Shown here piece by piece: positions 27,403 to 35,048 of a stretch of 53,871 nucleotides of DNA. The notes beneath the pieces were generated by a model, which saw nothing but the letters and a program-made list of their open reading frames with translations, searched no databases and was not told the origin of the DNA. Each line of letters opens with the position of its first letter. The first letter of the stretch is position 1. This DNA is from Bacteroidales bacterium (lineage in GTDB: Bacteria > Bacteroidota > Bacteroidia > Bacteroidales > WCHB1-69), in NCBI GenBank assembly GCA_017527945.1, contig JAFXPL010000029.1:1-53871 (forward strand), given 5' to 3'. The position numbers were made by a program, and so were the translations under genes.

Positions 27403-27744
27403 CCCAATGTTCACCTTGTGTTTCTGCCGCCATGTATGCGAACGTACAATGGCGACATGGCCCCGCGACGGGCAAGGAGGCTCCTAGCTACAGGTTCAAG
27501 GAGTCGTATTTGGACGTGCGCGGCACCGCGGTCTCCCGACTGAAACGCCAATTCCCGCCATTGAGCTGCCATTTTCGGCCAGTCTGTCTGCGAAGCCGTG
27601 CAAAAAACAGAGGTCGTGTTTTCACGGCAACTCCCTTGTATAACAGTTTTTTGCAATGATATGGTCAAAAAGATACAGTTAATTGCATAAAAAATTATAT
27701 TTCAAAAAAAATTAATATCCTGTCTTGGTATATTGAAAAAAGTC
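27403..27744. other. Intergenic region without recognisable gene
   Basis: The first 200 bp are GC-rich and coding-like on neither strand by comparison with known families. A 10-bp inverted repeat, TGCAAAAAAC (27599-27608) with GTTTTTTGCA (27646-27655), has a 37-nt loop and could be a terminator for the secreted-protein pair. After 27655 the sequence becomes very AT-rich. Confidence 0.4.
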
Positions 27745-27752
27745 TATCTTTG
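27745..27752 (+). promoter_or_regulatory. -7 element (TATCTTTG) of the coiled-coil protein gene
   Basis: An exact match to TAnnTTTG 40 bp before the ATG at 27792. A possible -33 TTGG lies at 27725-27728, with shorter than usual spacing. Confidence 0.65.
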
Positions 27753-27791
27753 CGGCGTGAATGATATTACAAATTTTAATTTGATTAAAAT

Positions 27792-28700
27792 ATGGATAGA
27801 GAAGTTATGTTAGAGGAACCCACGCTGCCGCAACTGATAGAGAGGGTCCGGAGGAATACCGAAAGGATCGACAGACATGAAGTGGCACTAAATAAGATGC
27901 AAATGGAAAATGCAGAGCAGAAGCGTAATATCAGCGAATTCGATAGAAGGCTTGAACTCTCCAGCAAGGAACACGACCGTTGGATGCGCGAATGGCGCCA
28001 GGCTATGAAGGAATCCAGCAGGAAGTTTGACGAGGAGTTGGCTAAATCTCGTAAGGAGTTCAAAGAGGGTTTGGAGGAATCCAGCAGGAAGTTCGACGAG
28101 GAGTTGGCTCAATCTCGCAGGGAATTAAAAGCAGAACTGGCGGAATCTCGCAGGAAATTCGATGAGGATGTGGCTCAATCCCGTAAGGAGTTCAAAGAGG
28201 GTTTGGAGGAATCCAGCAGGAGGTTTGAGGAGATAAATGCGAAAACAAATGCCGCCATCACCCGGATCTCGACGGAATTTCTCGGCGTCACGGGCCATAT
28301 CGTAGAAGGTTTGGCAAGTTCCGCTGTTGATGAGGTTTTCAAGGCCGCCGGTCTGCCACTCCTGCATTTCGGAAAGAACATAAAACCGAAACACCCCGAG
28401 GCGAACAGTCAAATGGAGGTCGATGTCATGCTCGGCAACGACAGATTCACGGTTCCTGTGGAGGTCAAGGCGAACTTTACCAAGAAAAAAGTGGAACGTT
28501 TTCTGCACAAGATGGAAATGTTCAGACCCCTGTTCCCGGAATACTGCGACAGGGATGTCTTGGCCGCCATCTGTGCCATCAACTATGAGAACGGCGCCGA
28601 CCAGTTCGCCCACGACGAGGGGCTGCTCGTCCTTCGCGTGAACAGCGACAACGTCTTCTCCCTCGACCCGTTTGACGAAGAAAAACTGCGGAGGTTCTGA
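27792..28700 (+). CDS. Hendecad coiled-coil protein with PD-(D/E)XK nuclease-like C-terminus (DUF3782-like)
   Basis: 302 residues. Residues 15-75 are a charged helix. About 74-150 form seven consecutive 11-residue repeats (ESSRKFDEELA / KSRKEFKEGLE type), the signature of a right-handed hendecad coiled coil. The C-terminal 140 residues contain MEVDVMLGNDRFTVPVEVKANF, given as MEVDVMLGND and VPVEVKANF, with the D...ExK spacing of PD-(D/E)XK nucleases. Such proteins recur in cyanobacteria and Bacteroidota with unknown function. Single gene with its own promoter, convergent with the carboxylase gene. Confidence 0.75.
   Translation: MDREVMLEEPTLPQLIERVRRNTERIDRHEVALNKMQMENAEQKRNISEFDRRLELSSKEHDRWMREWRQAMKESSRKFDEELAKSRKEFKEGLEESSRKFDEELAQSRRELKAELAESRRKFDEDVAQSRKEFKEGLEESSRRFEEINAKTNAAITRISTEFLGVTGHIVEGLASSAVDEVFKAAGLPLLHFGKNIKPKHPEANSQMEVDVMLGNDRFTVPVEVKANFTKKKVERFLHKMEMFRPLFPEYCDRDVLAAICAINYENGADQFAHDEGLLVLRVNSDNVFSLDPFDEEKLRRF
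28009..28230 (+). repeat. 66-bp intragenic tandem repeats encoding the hendecad coiled coil
   Basis: Three and a half copies of a 66-bp unit, each coding two hendecads. Near-identical stretches such as GGAATCCAGCAGGAAGTT recur at 66-bp or 132-bp intervals, so the expansion is recent and copy number may vary. Confidence 0.85.
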
Positions 28701-28743
28701 CGTGGGGACGCGCAGGGCACGTCTCCATGTGAAAACCTCCGCA
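28687..28743. terminator. Long hairpin between convergent genes
   Basis: TGCGGAGGTT (28687-28696) pairs with AACCTCCGCA (28734-28743), with an inner GACGTG/CACGTC stem. It overlaps the 3' end of the coiled-coil gene. There is no long T-run, so the terminator role is inferred from position. Confidence 0.5.
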
Positions 28744-28748
28744 AGTCA

Positions 28749-30539
28749 CTATTTCAAAAACGCGATGATGTCGCCCTTGTTGACCTTTTGACCTTGCTGG
28801 ACCACCACTTCCAACAGTTCTCCGTCGAAGAGGCTGGTGACGGGTTCCATGCCGTAGTAGGCGCTCACGAAGCAGACCGTATCGCCTTTCTTGTAGGGTG
28901 TTCCGACCGGCTTGGCCATTGACTTCTCGTCACCGACGGCGATTTCCCAGAACAGCTGTCCGCTCACGGGAGCGACAATCTGCTTGGCATCCGGATGTTT
29001 CTGCATCATCCATTCGATGGCTTCTTTCTGGATGTCCACCGGGTTGGAAGGAATCGTGATGCCGGCCTTGGCCTTTGCCTTGTCTTTTGCGATGGCGAGG
29101 TCGCGCAGGAAGTTTTGTTTGGCGCGGCCTTCCTTATAATCGATATACTGGCGTTCGTGCATGGCCAGTTCGAAGAGTTCTTCTTCGTCTTGTCCCACAT
29201 CCCAGCCTTTCTCTTCCATCATTTTACGGTATTTGGGCAGTTCGTCGGGGTAGTTGTCTTGCGGCACGCCGTCGAAGAAGGAGAAGCCTTTCGCCTTGGC
29301 CATCTCCACGATTTCGGGCGCGAGCGGGCCGGGCAGGCGGCCGCATTTGCCGAGAATCATGTCCCACTGGTTCTGTTCCATGTAGGTGAAGCGCGGTTTG
29401 CCCTCGATTTCGGCGCGGACGTTCATCAGGGCGATGTTCTTGACGTACTGGCTGAACGGGGTGACCAATCCGGGGGTGCCCACCATCGGCCACACGGCGG
29501 CCACTTCGTCGAACAGCTTGACGAGCAGTTCGTCTTCGGTGAGTTCTTTCTCTCCCTTGTTTTTCAAGGTGGTGTTTAGGTAGTGGTGGATGCCTTTGAG
29601 GTCGGCCATCATGGAGCCCATCATGCCGCCAGGCAGTCCGCATCCGAGTAGCAGGGAGGTGGAAATCTTGTTTTTCGGTTCGATGAAGTAACCGAGGAAG
29701 TCGTCCATGAACTTCTGGGTCAGGGAGCGGGCTTCCATGTAGGCGTTCATGTTGATGTCGGCGACCTCGAAGCCGTCGTCGCGGAGCATGGCCTGCACGG
29801 CAATGACATCGGGATGGACCATGCCCCAGGAGAGGGGTTCCATGGCCACGTCGATGATATCGGCGCCGTTGCGGCACACTTCGAGCACGGAAGCCATGGA
29901 GAGGCCGGGGCCGGTGTGCCCGTGGTATTGAATCACCAAGTGCGGGTATTTTTCCTTGATGGCCTTCACCAGCTTGCCCAGTTCGGCGGGGCGGCCGATG
30001 CCGGCCATGTCCTTGAGGCCGATTTCCTGGGCGCCGTACTCCACGTATTTGTCAACCACGGAAAGGTAGTGTTCCAGCGTGTGCACGGGGGAGTGCGAGA
30101 TGCTGAGGGCGGCCTGCGAGATGAGGCCGAACTCGTTGGCGTATTTGATGGAGAGTTCGAGGTTCCGGTGGTCGTTGAGGCCGCAGAAGGAGCGCACGAC
30201 GTCCACGCCCTGCGCTTTTTTCACCTTGAACATGAGTCGGCGCACGTCGGCGGGCACGGGGTACATGCGCAGTCCGTTGAGGGCGCGTTCCAGCATCTGG
30301 CACTGGATGCCGGCAGCGCGAAGCGGTTTCGTCCATTCGCGCACGGCATGGTTGGGGTTCTCGCCGTACAGCAGGTTCACCTGCTCGAAAGCACCGCCGT
30401 TGGTCTCCACACGGTCGAAACAGCCCATGCGCACGAGTACGGGGGCAATCTCCGTCAACTGATCGACGCGGGGCTGGTATTTGCCCGATGACTGCCACAT
30501 GTCGCGATACACCAAGCAGAATTTGATTCTCTTTTTCAT
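28749..30539 (-). CDS. Carboxyltransferase of the oxaloacetate decarboxylase alpha / pyruvate carboxylase B family, biotinyl lysine absent
   Basis: 596 residues. The N-terminal HMGL-like TIM barrel shows YRDMWQSSGKY, the catalytic Lys (about 175) in GLKDMAGIG, and the metal ligands YHGHTGPG (about 205). The conserved carboxylase (PYC/OADA) domain follows at about 290-500. The C-terminal 75 residues have the biotinyl/lipoyl fold pattern (IVAPVSGQLFWEI ... GDTVCF ... GELLEVVVQQGQKVNKGD). However, the EAMKM biotinylation site is replaced by SAYYGMEPV, with no lysine at the modification position. By family it moves CO2 between biotin and pyruvate/oxaloacetate; here the carboxybiotin would have to come from a separate carrier. 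Single gene, own promoter. Confidence 0.85.
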   Translation of the reverse strand: MKKRIKFCLVYRDMWQSSGKYQPRVDQLTEIAPVLVRMGCFDRVETNGGAFEQVNLLYGENPNHAVREWTKPLRAAGIQCQMLERALNGLRMYPVPADVRRLMFKVKKAQGVDVVRSFCGLNDHRNLELSIKYANEFGLISQAALSISHSPVHTLEHYLSVVDKYVEYGAQEIGLKDMAGIGRPAELGKLVKAIKEKYPHLVIQYHGHTGPGLSMASVLEVCRNGADIIDVAMEPLSWGMVHPDVIAVQAMLRDDGFEVADINMNAYMEARSLTQKFMDDFLGYFIEPKNKISTSLLLGCGLPGGMMGSMMADLKGIHHYLNTTLKNKGEKELTEDELLVKLFDEVAAVWPMVGTPGLVTPFSQYVKNIALMNVRAEIEGKPRFTYMEQNQWDMILGKCGRLPGPLAPEIVEMAKAKGFSFFDGVPQDNYPDELPKYRKMMEEKGWDVGQDEEELFELAMHERQYIDYKEGRAKQNFLRDLAIAKDKAKAKAGITIPSNPVDIQKEAIEWMMQKHPDAKQIVAPVSGQLFWEIAVGDEKSMAKPVGTPYKKGDTVCFVSAYYGMEPVTSLFDGELLEVVVQQGQKVNKGDIIAFLK

Positions 30540-30608
30540 ACTATTTCCTTTCTCAATATCTTTTTAATCAGTGATTTATGTATTAAACCGCCTTCTTTCA
30601 GGCGGTGG

Positions 30609-30616
30609 CAAAGATA
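30609..30616 (-). promoter_or_regulatory. -7 element (TATCTTTG) of the carboxyltransferase gene
   Basis: On the minus strand an exact TAnnTTTG, 70 bp before the start at 30539. The leader contains a small hairpin (CCGCC/GGCGG, about 30589-30605) right after the expected start site. Confidence 0.7.
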
Positions 30617-30651
30617 CGAAAAAAAACGGTCGGCAGGGAATGCCGACCGTT
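30617..30651 (-). terminator. Rho-independent terminator of argF
   Basis: An 11-bp perfect stem (30625-30635 with 30641-30651, loop of five) is followed on the minus strand by eight T. It abuts the promoter of the next gene. Confidence 0.93.
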
Positions 30652-30678
30652 CTGTTTTTTTTGTGGATGCGTCAGCGG

Positions 30679-31680
30679 TTAGTCGCCGAGGGTGGCCACC
30701 ATGACAGCCTTGATGGTGTGCATGCGGTTCTCGGCCTCGTCGAAGACGATGGAGTTCTCGGACTCGAAAACATCCTCGGTGACTTCGATGCCGTCTAAGC
30801 CGAACTGTTTGTTCACGTCGCGGCCGACCTGCGTCTCAAGGTTGTGGTAGGCGGGCAGGCAGTGCATAAACTTGCATTTCGGGTTGCCGGTGAGGGCCAT
30901 CATCTCCTTGTTGACCTGGTAGGGTTTGAGTAGTTTGATGCGTTCTTCCCAGACCTCGACGGGCTCGCCCATGGAGACCCATACGTCGGTGTAGAGGAAG
31001 TCGCAGCCTTTCACGCCCTTCTTCACGTCGTCGGTGACAGTCACCTTGGCGCCGGTCTGTTTGGCGATTTCCTGGCACTGTTTCACGAGGGCCTTGTCGG
31101 GTTGGAGGGCTTTGGGGGCCACGATGCGCACGTCCATGCCCATCTTCGCGCCGCCGACCATCAGGGAGTTGCCCATGTTGAAGCGGGCGTCGCCGAGGTA
31201 GGCGTAGGTCACCTGGTTGAGGGGCTTGTCAACGTGTTCGCTCATGGTGAGGAAGTCGGCGAGCACCTGGGTGGGGTGGAACTCGTTGGTGAGGCCGTTC
31301 CAGACGGGGACGCCGGCGTATTCGGCCAGTTTCTCCACGGTGGCCTGGGCGAAGCCGCGGTATTCGATGCCGTCGAACATGCGTCCGAGCACGCGGGCGG
31401 TGTCCTCCATGGACTCCTTCACGCCAATCTGGGAACCGGTGGGTCCGAGGTAGGTCACGTGTGCGCCTTGGTCGTAGGCGGCCACCTCGAAGGCGCAGCG
31501 GGTGCGCGTGGAGGTCTTCTCGAAAATCAGGGCGATGTTCTTGCCCTTCAGACGGGGTTGCTCCGTGCCGGCGTATTTCGCGCGCTTCAGGTCGCGGGCC
31601 AGGTCAAGCATGAATTGGATTTCCGTCGGAGTGAAGTCCAACAGTTTCAGGAAGCTTCTGTTTCTCAAATTGAATGCCAT
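30679..31680 (-). CDS. argF: Ornithine carbamoyltransferase
   Basis: Makes citrulline from ornithine and carbamoyl phosphate in the cytoplasm. 333 residues, like E. coli ArgI and catabolic ArcB. Carbamoyl-phosphate site STRTRCAFE (about 56-64), ornithine-loop region with the DxxxSMG pattern (DVWVSMGEP), and HCLPAYH (about 271-277) with the catalytic Cys. [12 protein letters not shown] is present. No other arginine genes are adjacent. I cannot separate anabolic from catabolic use by sequence alone; a single gene with its own promoter and terminator suggests ArgF. Confidence 0.96.
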   Translation of the reverse strand: MAFNLRNRSFLKLLDFTPTEIQFMLDLARDLKRAKYAGTEQPRLKGKNIALIFEKTSTRTRCAFEVAAYDQGAHVTYLGPTGSQIGVKESMEDTARVLGRMFDGIEYRGFAQATVEKLAEYAGVPVWNGLTNEFHPTQVLADFLTMSEHVDKPLNQVTYAYLGDARFNMGNSLMVGGAKMGMDVRIVAPKALQPDKALVKQCQEIAKQTGAKVTVTDDVKKGVKGCDFLYTDVWVSMGEPVEVWEERIKLLKPYQVNKEMMALTGNPKCKFMHCLPAYHNLETQVGRDVNKQFGLDGIEVTEDVFESENSIVFDEAENRMHTIKAVMVATLGD

Positions 31681-31716
31681 ATTCTATAATGTATTTGTGA
31701 TGAATTTTTTCGGCCG

Positions 31717-31724
31717 CAAAAGTA
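31717..31724 (-). promoter_or_regulatory. -7 element (TACTTTTG) of argF
   Basis: On the minus strand it matches TAnnTTTG, 36 bp before the argF start. It lies between argF and the 3' end of the AAA protein gene. Confidence 0.65.
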
Positions 31725-31764
31725 CAAAAAAAACGGTTACGAGCGTGTCTCTTTGTCCGTTTCG

Positions 31765-33315
31765 TCACACCACCACCTCGAAGATCCGTTTCCCGTTCCA
31801 TTCGATCCATTCCGGCTCTTTCTCCTCCTTGTTCTTCGAGAAGTCGAACGTGACGAGGTAGCCTTCGTCCTTGCCGCGGGTGGCGAGGTACTCCGACAGC
31901 TGGTCGCGTCCCTTCTGCTCATACTTGTCGCCGCGCCAGATCTTCAGCTCCACCACGAACTCCTCCCGACCGTAGGTCACGATGAGGTCCATCCGGCGGT
32001 TGTCGCGGGTCTGCGGCTCCACATAGTAAAAGCCCGTGCCGTTGATGATGGGTTTCAGGAAGCTGAGGAAAATCAACCTTCCCTGCCGCTCGATGAACTT
32101 CCCGTCTTCCTCACGGTATTCCTCGCGCATCAAGTCGTGGAAACGCTGCAGCACAAACTCCATATTCAACCGCCCATCGGTCACATAGTTATAGTTTATA
32201 CGCAGTTTCCCCATATCCGCAATGTTCTGCTCGGCAATGAAATAGTTGTTCAGCACCTCCTCGAAAATGATGTTATGGATGCTCACTTTCCGATTTGCAT
32301 CGTATTTGATGATGCCGAACATCGTGGCGAAATCTATCACCGGGTTGTTAGGATCGTATGTGATGTTATCACCAAGAATGGAGAGGGAATAGATAAACCG
32401 TTTCAATTCAGGATATTCTTCCAGATTCCTGGTCATACTGGTGAAGAGCGTGTTTTTGTTGAATATGGTGGTTTTTGCTGCTTCCTGCACACCGTCCAGC
32501 GTCCAGTTCCGTCCCAACTCCTCGTCTATCACCTTGCAAAGTTTGCTCACCAAAAACGGATAACCAGAGGTGTATTTGTAAATTTCCTCGCTTATCGCCT
32601 TGATGTCCATACCCGTATGCGTGTCGTTTTCGTAATCGCGGAGCATCTGGGCAATCTCCTCGGGGTGGAAGGTCATATCGACGTTGAAATCGGCGGCGAT
32701 GTTCCACGGGGAGTTGTACTTTTTCTCCGCGTCGGGACGGAGCTTCAGCTTGAGGTTCTTGACATCGTACACACCCGCGAGAATCACGCTATGGAACGTG
32801 GAGTTCAATCCCTCTACACTACGTTGCAGGTACTTGTTGCGAAGCATACCCAAGAAATTGAGGAACAACTGGTTGTCGCTGCTCTTATCCACCTCATCAA
32901 TGGTCAGCACTACCGGCTTCGGGCTCATTTTGGTAAAGCGGGTGATCGTTTCCGACAACTCGTCCAAGTCTTTGGCCGTACAATCTTGCCAAATATTTAC
33001 CAGTCCCTCTTCAATACATCTCGGTTCCAAACGGTTAGCCATTTGTCTTGCGAACATCTTGGCAAAGGCGGCATGAGAGGAGAAAGCGTTATCATCCACG
33101 CCTTCGAAACTACAGTCGATAATCAAATACCGGTCCGACAGCCTACGCCATATCATTTGCAGCATCGTGGTCTTCCCGTACTGCCGCGCCCTGTTGATGG
33201 TGAAATACTTGCCTGTGTCTATCAGGCGCTCCACGGCCTCAAAGCGTTTGGCGCTGTCCACCATATAGTGCCATTCGGGATTACAGCTGCCGGTTATGTT
33301 GAACTCTTTTCTCAT
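31765..33315 (-). CDS. AAA-ATPase-like protein with C-terminal PD-(D/E)XK domain
   Basis: 516 residues from the ATG at 33315. The in-frame ATG at 33339 would lie inside the TATCTTTG promoter and is rejected. The N-terminal ATPase has a P-loop in NRARQYGKTTML (about 41-52) and Walker B VVLTIDEVDK. The C-terminus carries RRMDLIVTYGREEFVVELKIW, quoted as RRMDLIVTYG and FVVELKIW, the D...ExK pattern of the PDDEXK_9 family (formerly DUF1703). This architecture (AAA-ATPase_like plus PDDEXK_9) is abundant and multicopy in gut Bacteroidales; its function is unknown, with a defence or selfish role sometimes suspected. Complete and apparently intact. Confidence 0.87.
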   Translation of the reverse strand: MRKEFNITGSCNPEWHYMVDSAKRFEAVERLIDTGKYFTINRARQYGKTTMLQMIWRRLSDRYLIIDCSFEGVDDNAFSSHAAFAKMFARQMANRLEPRCIEEGLVNIWQDCTAKDLDELSETITRFTKMSPKPVVLTIDEVDKSSDNQLFLNFLGMLRNKYLQRSVEGLNSTFHSVILAGVYDVKNLKLKLRPDAEKKYNSPWNIAADFNVDMTFHPEEIAQMLRDYENDTHTGMDIKAISEEIYKYTSGYPFLVSKLCKVIDEELGRNWTLDGVQEAAKTTIFNKNTLFTSMTRNLEEYPELKRFIYSLSILGDNITYDPNNPVIDFATMFGIIKYDANRKVSIHNIIFEEVLNNYFIAEQNIADMGKLRINYNYVTDGRLNMEFVLQRFHDLMREEYREEDGKFIERQGRLIFLSFLKPIINGTGFYYVEPQTRDNRRMDLIVTYGREEFVVELKIWRGDKYEQKGRDQLSEYLATRGKDEGYLVTFDFSKNKEEKEPEWIEWNGKRIFEVVV

Positions 33316-33336
33316 AATGCGTGATTTATCAATCGG

Positions 33337-33344
33337 CAAAGATA
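33337..33344 (-). promoter_or_regulatory. -7 element (TATCTTTG) of the AAA protein gene
   Basis: An exact TAnnTTTG on the minus strand, 22 bp before the chosen start. It overlaps the more distal ATG, which decides the start. Confidence 0.75.
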
Positions 33345-33350
33345 CGATTT

Positions 33351-33405
33351 TTTGGGTTTAGGTGGTATAGGAGATGAGGAGGATTTGGAGGTTTAGGAGG
33401 ATTAA
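33351..33405 (-). repeat. 9-bp-like degenerate array upstream of the AAA protein gene
   Basis: Read on the minus strand it is CTCCTAAAC-type units, the same orientation relative to the downstream start as in the polysaccharide operon. It is more degenerate than those arrays. Confidence 0.6.
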
Positions 33406-33406
33406 G

Positions 33407-34039
33407 TCAGTCGTGGTCGCGGCGGTTCTCGCATTCGCAGATGTCGGTGAAGAGGATGTCGGTTTCGGGCAGTAGAGCCTCCATGGCCTCGTATTCCCAA
33501 CGGGAGAGCGGTATTTGTCGTAAGTCCAAGGTTTTCAGTGTTTTGCTGATGCTGGCGATGGAGTGGGGGAGGACATACAGCGGGTTGCCCCAGGCGTCGA
33601 TGGTGGCGAGCCGGTGCAGGTTGCCGATGCTTTCCGGCAGCTCTTCGAGGATGTTGCGCGAGATGATGAGCGTGCGCAGTTCCGTGAGCTCCCCGAGGCT
33701 TTCCGGCAGCCGCAGTAACTGGTTGTGGTCGATGTTAAGGTATTGGAGATGTGTGAGTTTGCGGATGTTCCGGTTCAGTCGGCACAGCCGTTGCCCTTTT
33801 ACGGTGAGTTCCCGCAGCTCCGTGAGCCGAAAAAGCTCCTCCGGCAAGGAATCCCTGTTAGACAACTTTTTGATTTTCAGTCGATAGACCGGCTTCTCCG
33901 CTTGCAGCGCCGCCTCGATGGAGGTATAGACCGTCCCGTCGTCGTCGGGCGCGTAGAGGGTGGTGGCCTTCTGCGCGGAAAGGGAAGAAAACCAGAAAGC
34001 CATCAGAAGGATAATCGATGCGGTAAGCGTCTTGCTCAT
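33407..34039 (-). CDS. Exported leucine-rich-repeat protein
   Basis: 210 residues. Signal peptide (MSKTLTASIILLMAFWFSSL, cleaved about SAQ). Residues 50-180 carry five to six 23-residue leucine-rich repeats of the bacterial LPxxL type (LPESLGELTELRTLIISRN is a clean copy). The mature N-terminus and the C-terminal cap (DICECENRRDHD) show nothing else. Periplasmic or surface location expected; the ligand is unknown. It lies between the RFK-GNAT fusion and the AAA protein on the same strand. Confidence 0.8.
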   Translation of the reverse strand: MSKTLTASIILLMAFWFSSLSAQKATTLYAPDDDGTVYTSIEAALQAEKPVYRLKIKKLSNRDSLPEELFRLTELRELTVKGQRLCRLNRNIRKLTHLQYLNIDHNQLLRLPESLGELTELRTLIISRNILEELPESIGNLHRLATIDAWGNPLYVLPHSIASISKTLKTLDLRQIPLSRWEYEAMEALLPETDILFTDICECENRRDHD

Positions 34040-34081
34040 TGTTTTCCAGCTTTATGTTCAACAAAAACACCCAAAAATCTC

Positions 34082-34132
34082 AGTTCTAAGTTCTTAGTCA
34101 TTAGTCATTAGTCATTAGTCCTCAGTCCTGAA
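34082..34132 (-). repeat. 7-bp tandem array over the 3' end of the riboflavin kinase-GNAT gene
   Basis: On the minus strand ACTAATG/ACTGAGG-type 7-bp units. The TGA stop of the upstream gene (34122-34124) lies inside the array. Confidence 0.8.
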
Positions 34133-35006
34133 TCCTCTTCTCGTACGCCATCCGTTTCCCGTCTCTGACCTGCACGGTGCCGCAGAGGGTGAAGCCGAAG
34201 CTGCGGATCAGGTTGCGCATCGGGCGGTTGTCGTGGTGGGTGTCGATACGGAACCATCGCACGTTTTGGGCGCGGGCCTTCCGCTCGGCGAACTGGAGAA
34301 TGTGGCGGGCCAGGTCGAGGCCGAGGAACTCGTCGGCGACGGCGATGCGGTGCACGGCGACGTAGGGCTCGCCGTCGCTGAGCCACTTCCCGTCGATTTT
34401 CTCGTAGTAGGGATCCTTGTCGAACACGATTGCGGCGTAGGCTGCCGGCTTGTGCCATTTCAGGAAGTAGTGCCCCTGGTGCCGCCGCTTGTCGTTGAGG
34501 ATGGTTGCCTCGTCGGGGTAGCCGTCCTGCCACTGGTCGAGGCCTTGTTCCTTCATCCTGCGCTTCGCCTGCTCGATGATGGCCATGATCTCCTTGATGT
34601 GGTCGAATGTTGGGTTTAGATGGATGGAACGGCTGGGGCTCAGCAGGTGTTTTGCGGTTTCGCGATAGTCAATGAGGGCGCTGATCAGGGCGTTTTGGCT
34701 TCTGAATTTTTTCTCATCCGCTATTTTGTAAACGGGTTTGAACGCGATTTGTTGGTCGTAAAGCCAAGGGTTGGCATCGATGATGTGGATCTCGTAGGTG
34801 AGTTCGCGCAGACCCAGCGTCGGGCGCGTGCCCACGTAGAGCATCCCTTTGTGTCGTTTCTTGCCGTATTTCACCCAGGCGGCGTAAGCCCCCTTTTCGA
34901 GGTCAAGGGGAGTGTCGGGCTTCACGTTGGCGGTCGGGAATCCGAACTTGCGCCCGTTTCCAAGCCCTTTGATGACGGTTCCGGTTATGTAGTCGCAGAT
35001 ATACAT
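34122..35006 (-). CDS. Riboflavin kinase domain fused to a GNAT acetyltransferase
   Basis: 294 residues. Residues 7-118 match riboflavin kinase: GTVIKGLGNGRKFGFPTANV (PTAN motif, 25-28), VGTRPT, and the catalytic-Glu strand YEIHIID followed by LYDQQIAF and EKKFRS. No N-terminal FMN adenylyltransferase domain is present, unlike bifunctional RibF. Residues 135-290 are a GNAT fold: DGYPDEATI, VAVHRIAVADEFLGLDLARHI (quoted as AVHRIAVADEFLGLDLARH; acetyl-CoA site), and DTHHDNRPMRNLIRSFGF. The linker is 15-20 residues in one unbroken frame. It starts 42 bp after mfd and is probably cotranscribed with it. The acetyl acceptor is unknown. Confidence 0.85.
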   Translation of the reverse strand: MYICDYITGTVIKGLGNGRKFGFPTANVKPDTPLDLEKGAYAAWVKYGKKRHKGMLYVGTRPTLGLRELTYEIHIIDANPWLYDQQIAFKPVYKIADEKKFRSQNALISALIDYRETAKHLLSPSRSIHLNPTFDHIKEIMAIIEQAKRRMKEQGLDQWQDGYPDEATILNDKRRHQGHYFLKWHKPAAYAAIVFDKDPYYEKIDGKWLSDGEPYVAVHRIAVADEFLGLDLARHILQFAERKARAQNVRWFRIDTHHDNRPMRNLIRSFGFTLCGTVQVRDGKRMAYEKRIQD

Positions 35007-35048
35007 CGTTTGAAATAATTGTTGGCGCGAAAATACAAAAAAATGGGT

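Noticed and set aside
27599..27655. 10-bp inverted repeat as the end of an insertion sequence
   Set aside because: There is no transposase or target duplication nearby, and the A/T-rich arms fit a weak terminator equally well.
31753..33324. Open frame of more than 500 codons on the plus strand opposite the AAA protein
   Set aside because: The minus strand encodes recognisable ATPase and nuclease motifs and has a promoter; the plus-strand frame is a codon-bias shadow without family resemblance.
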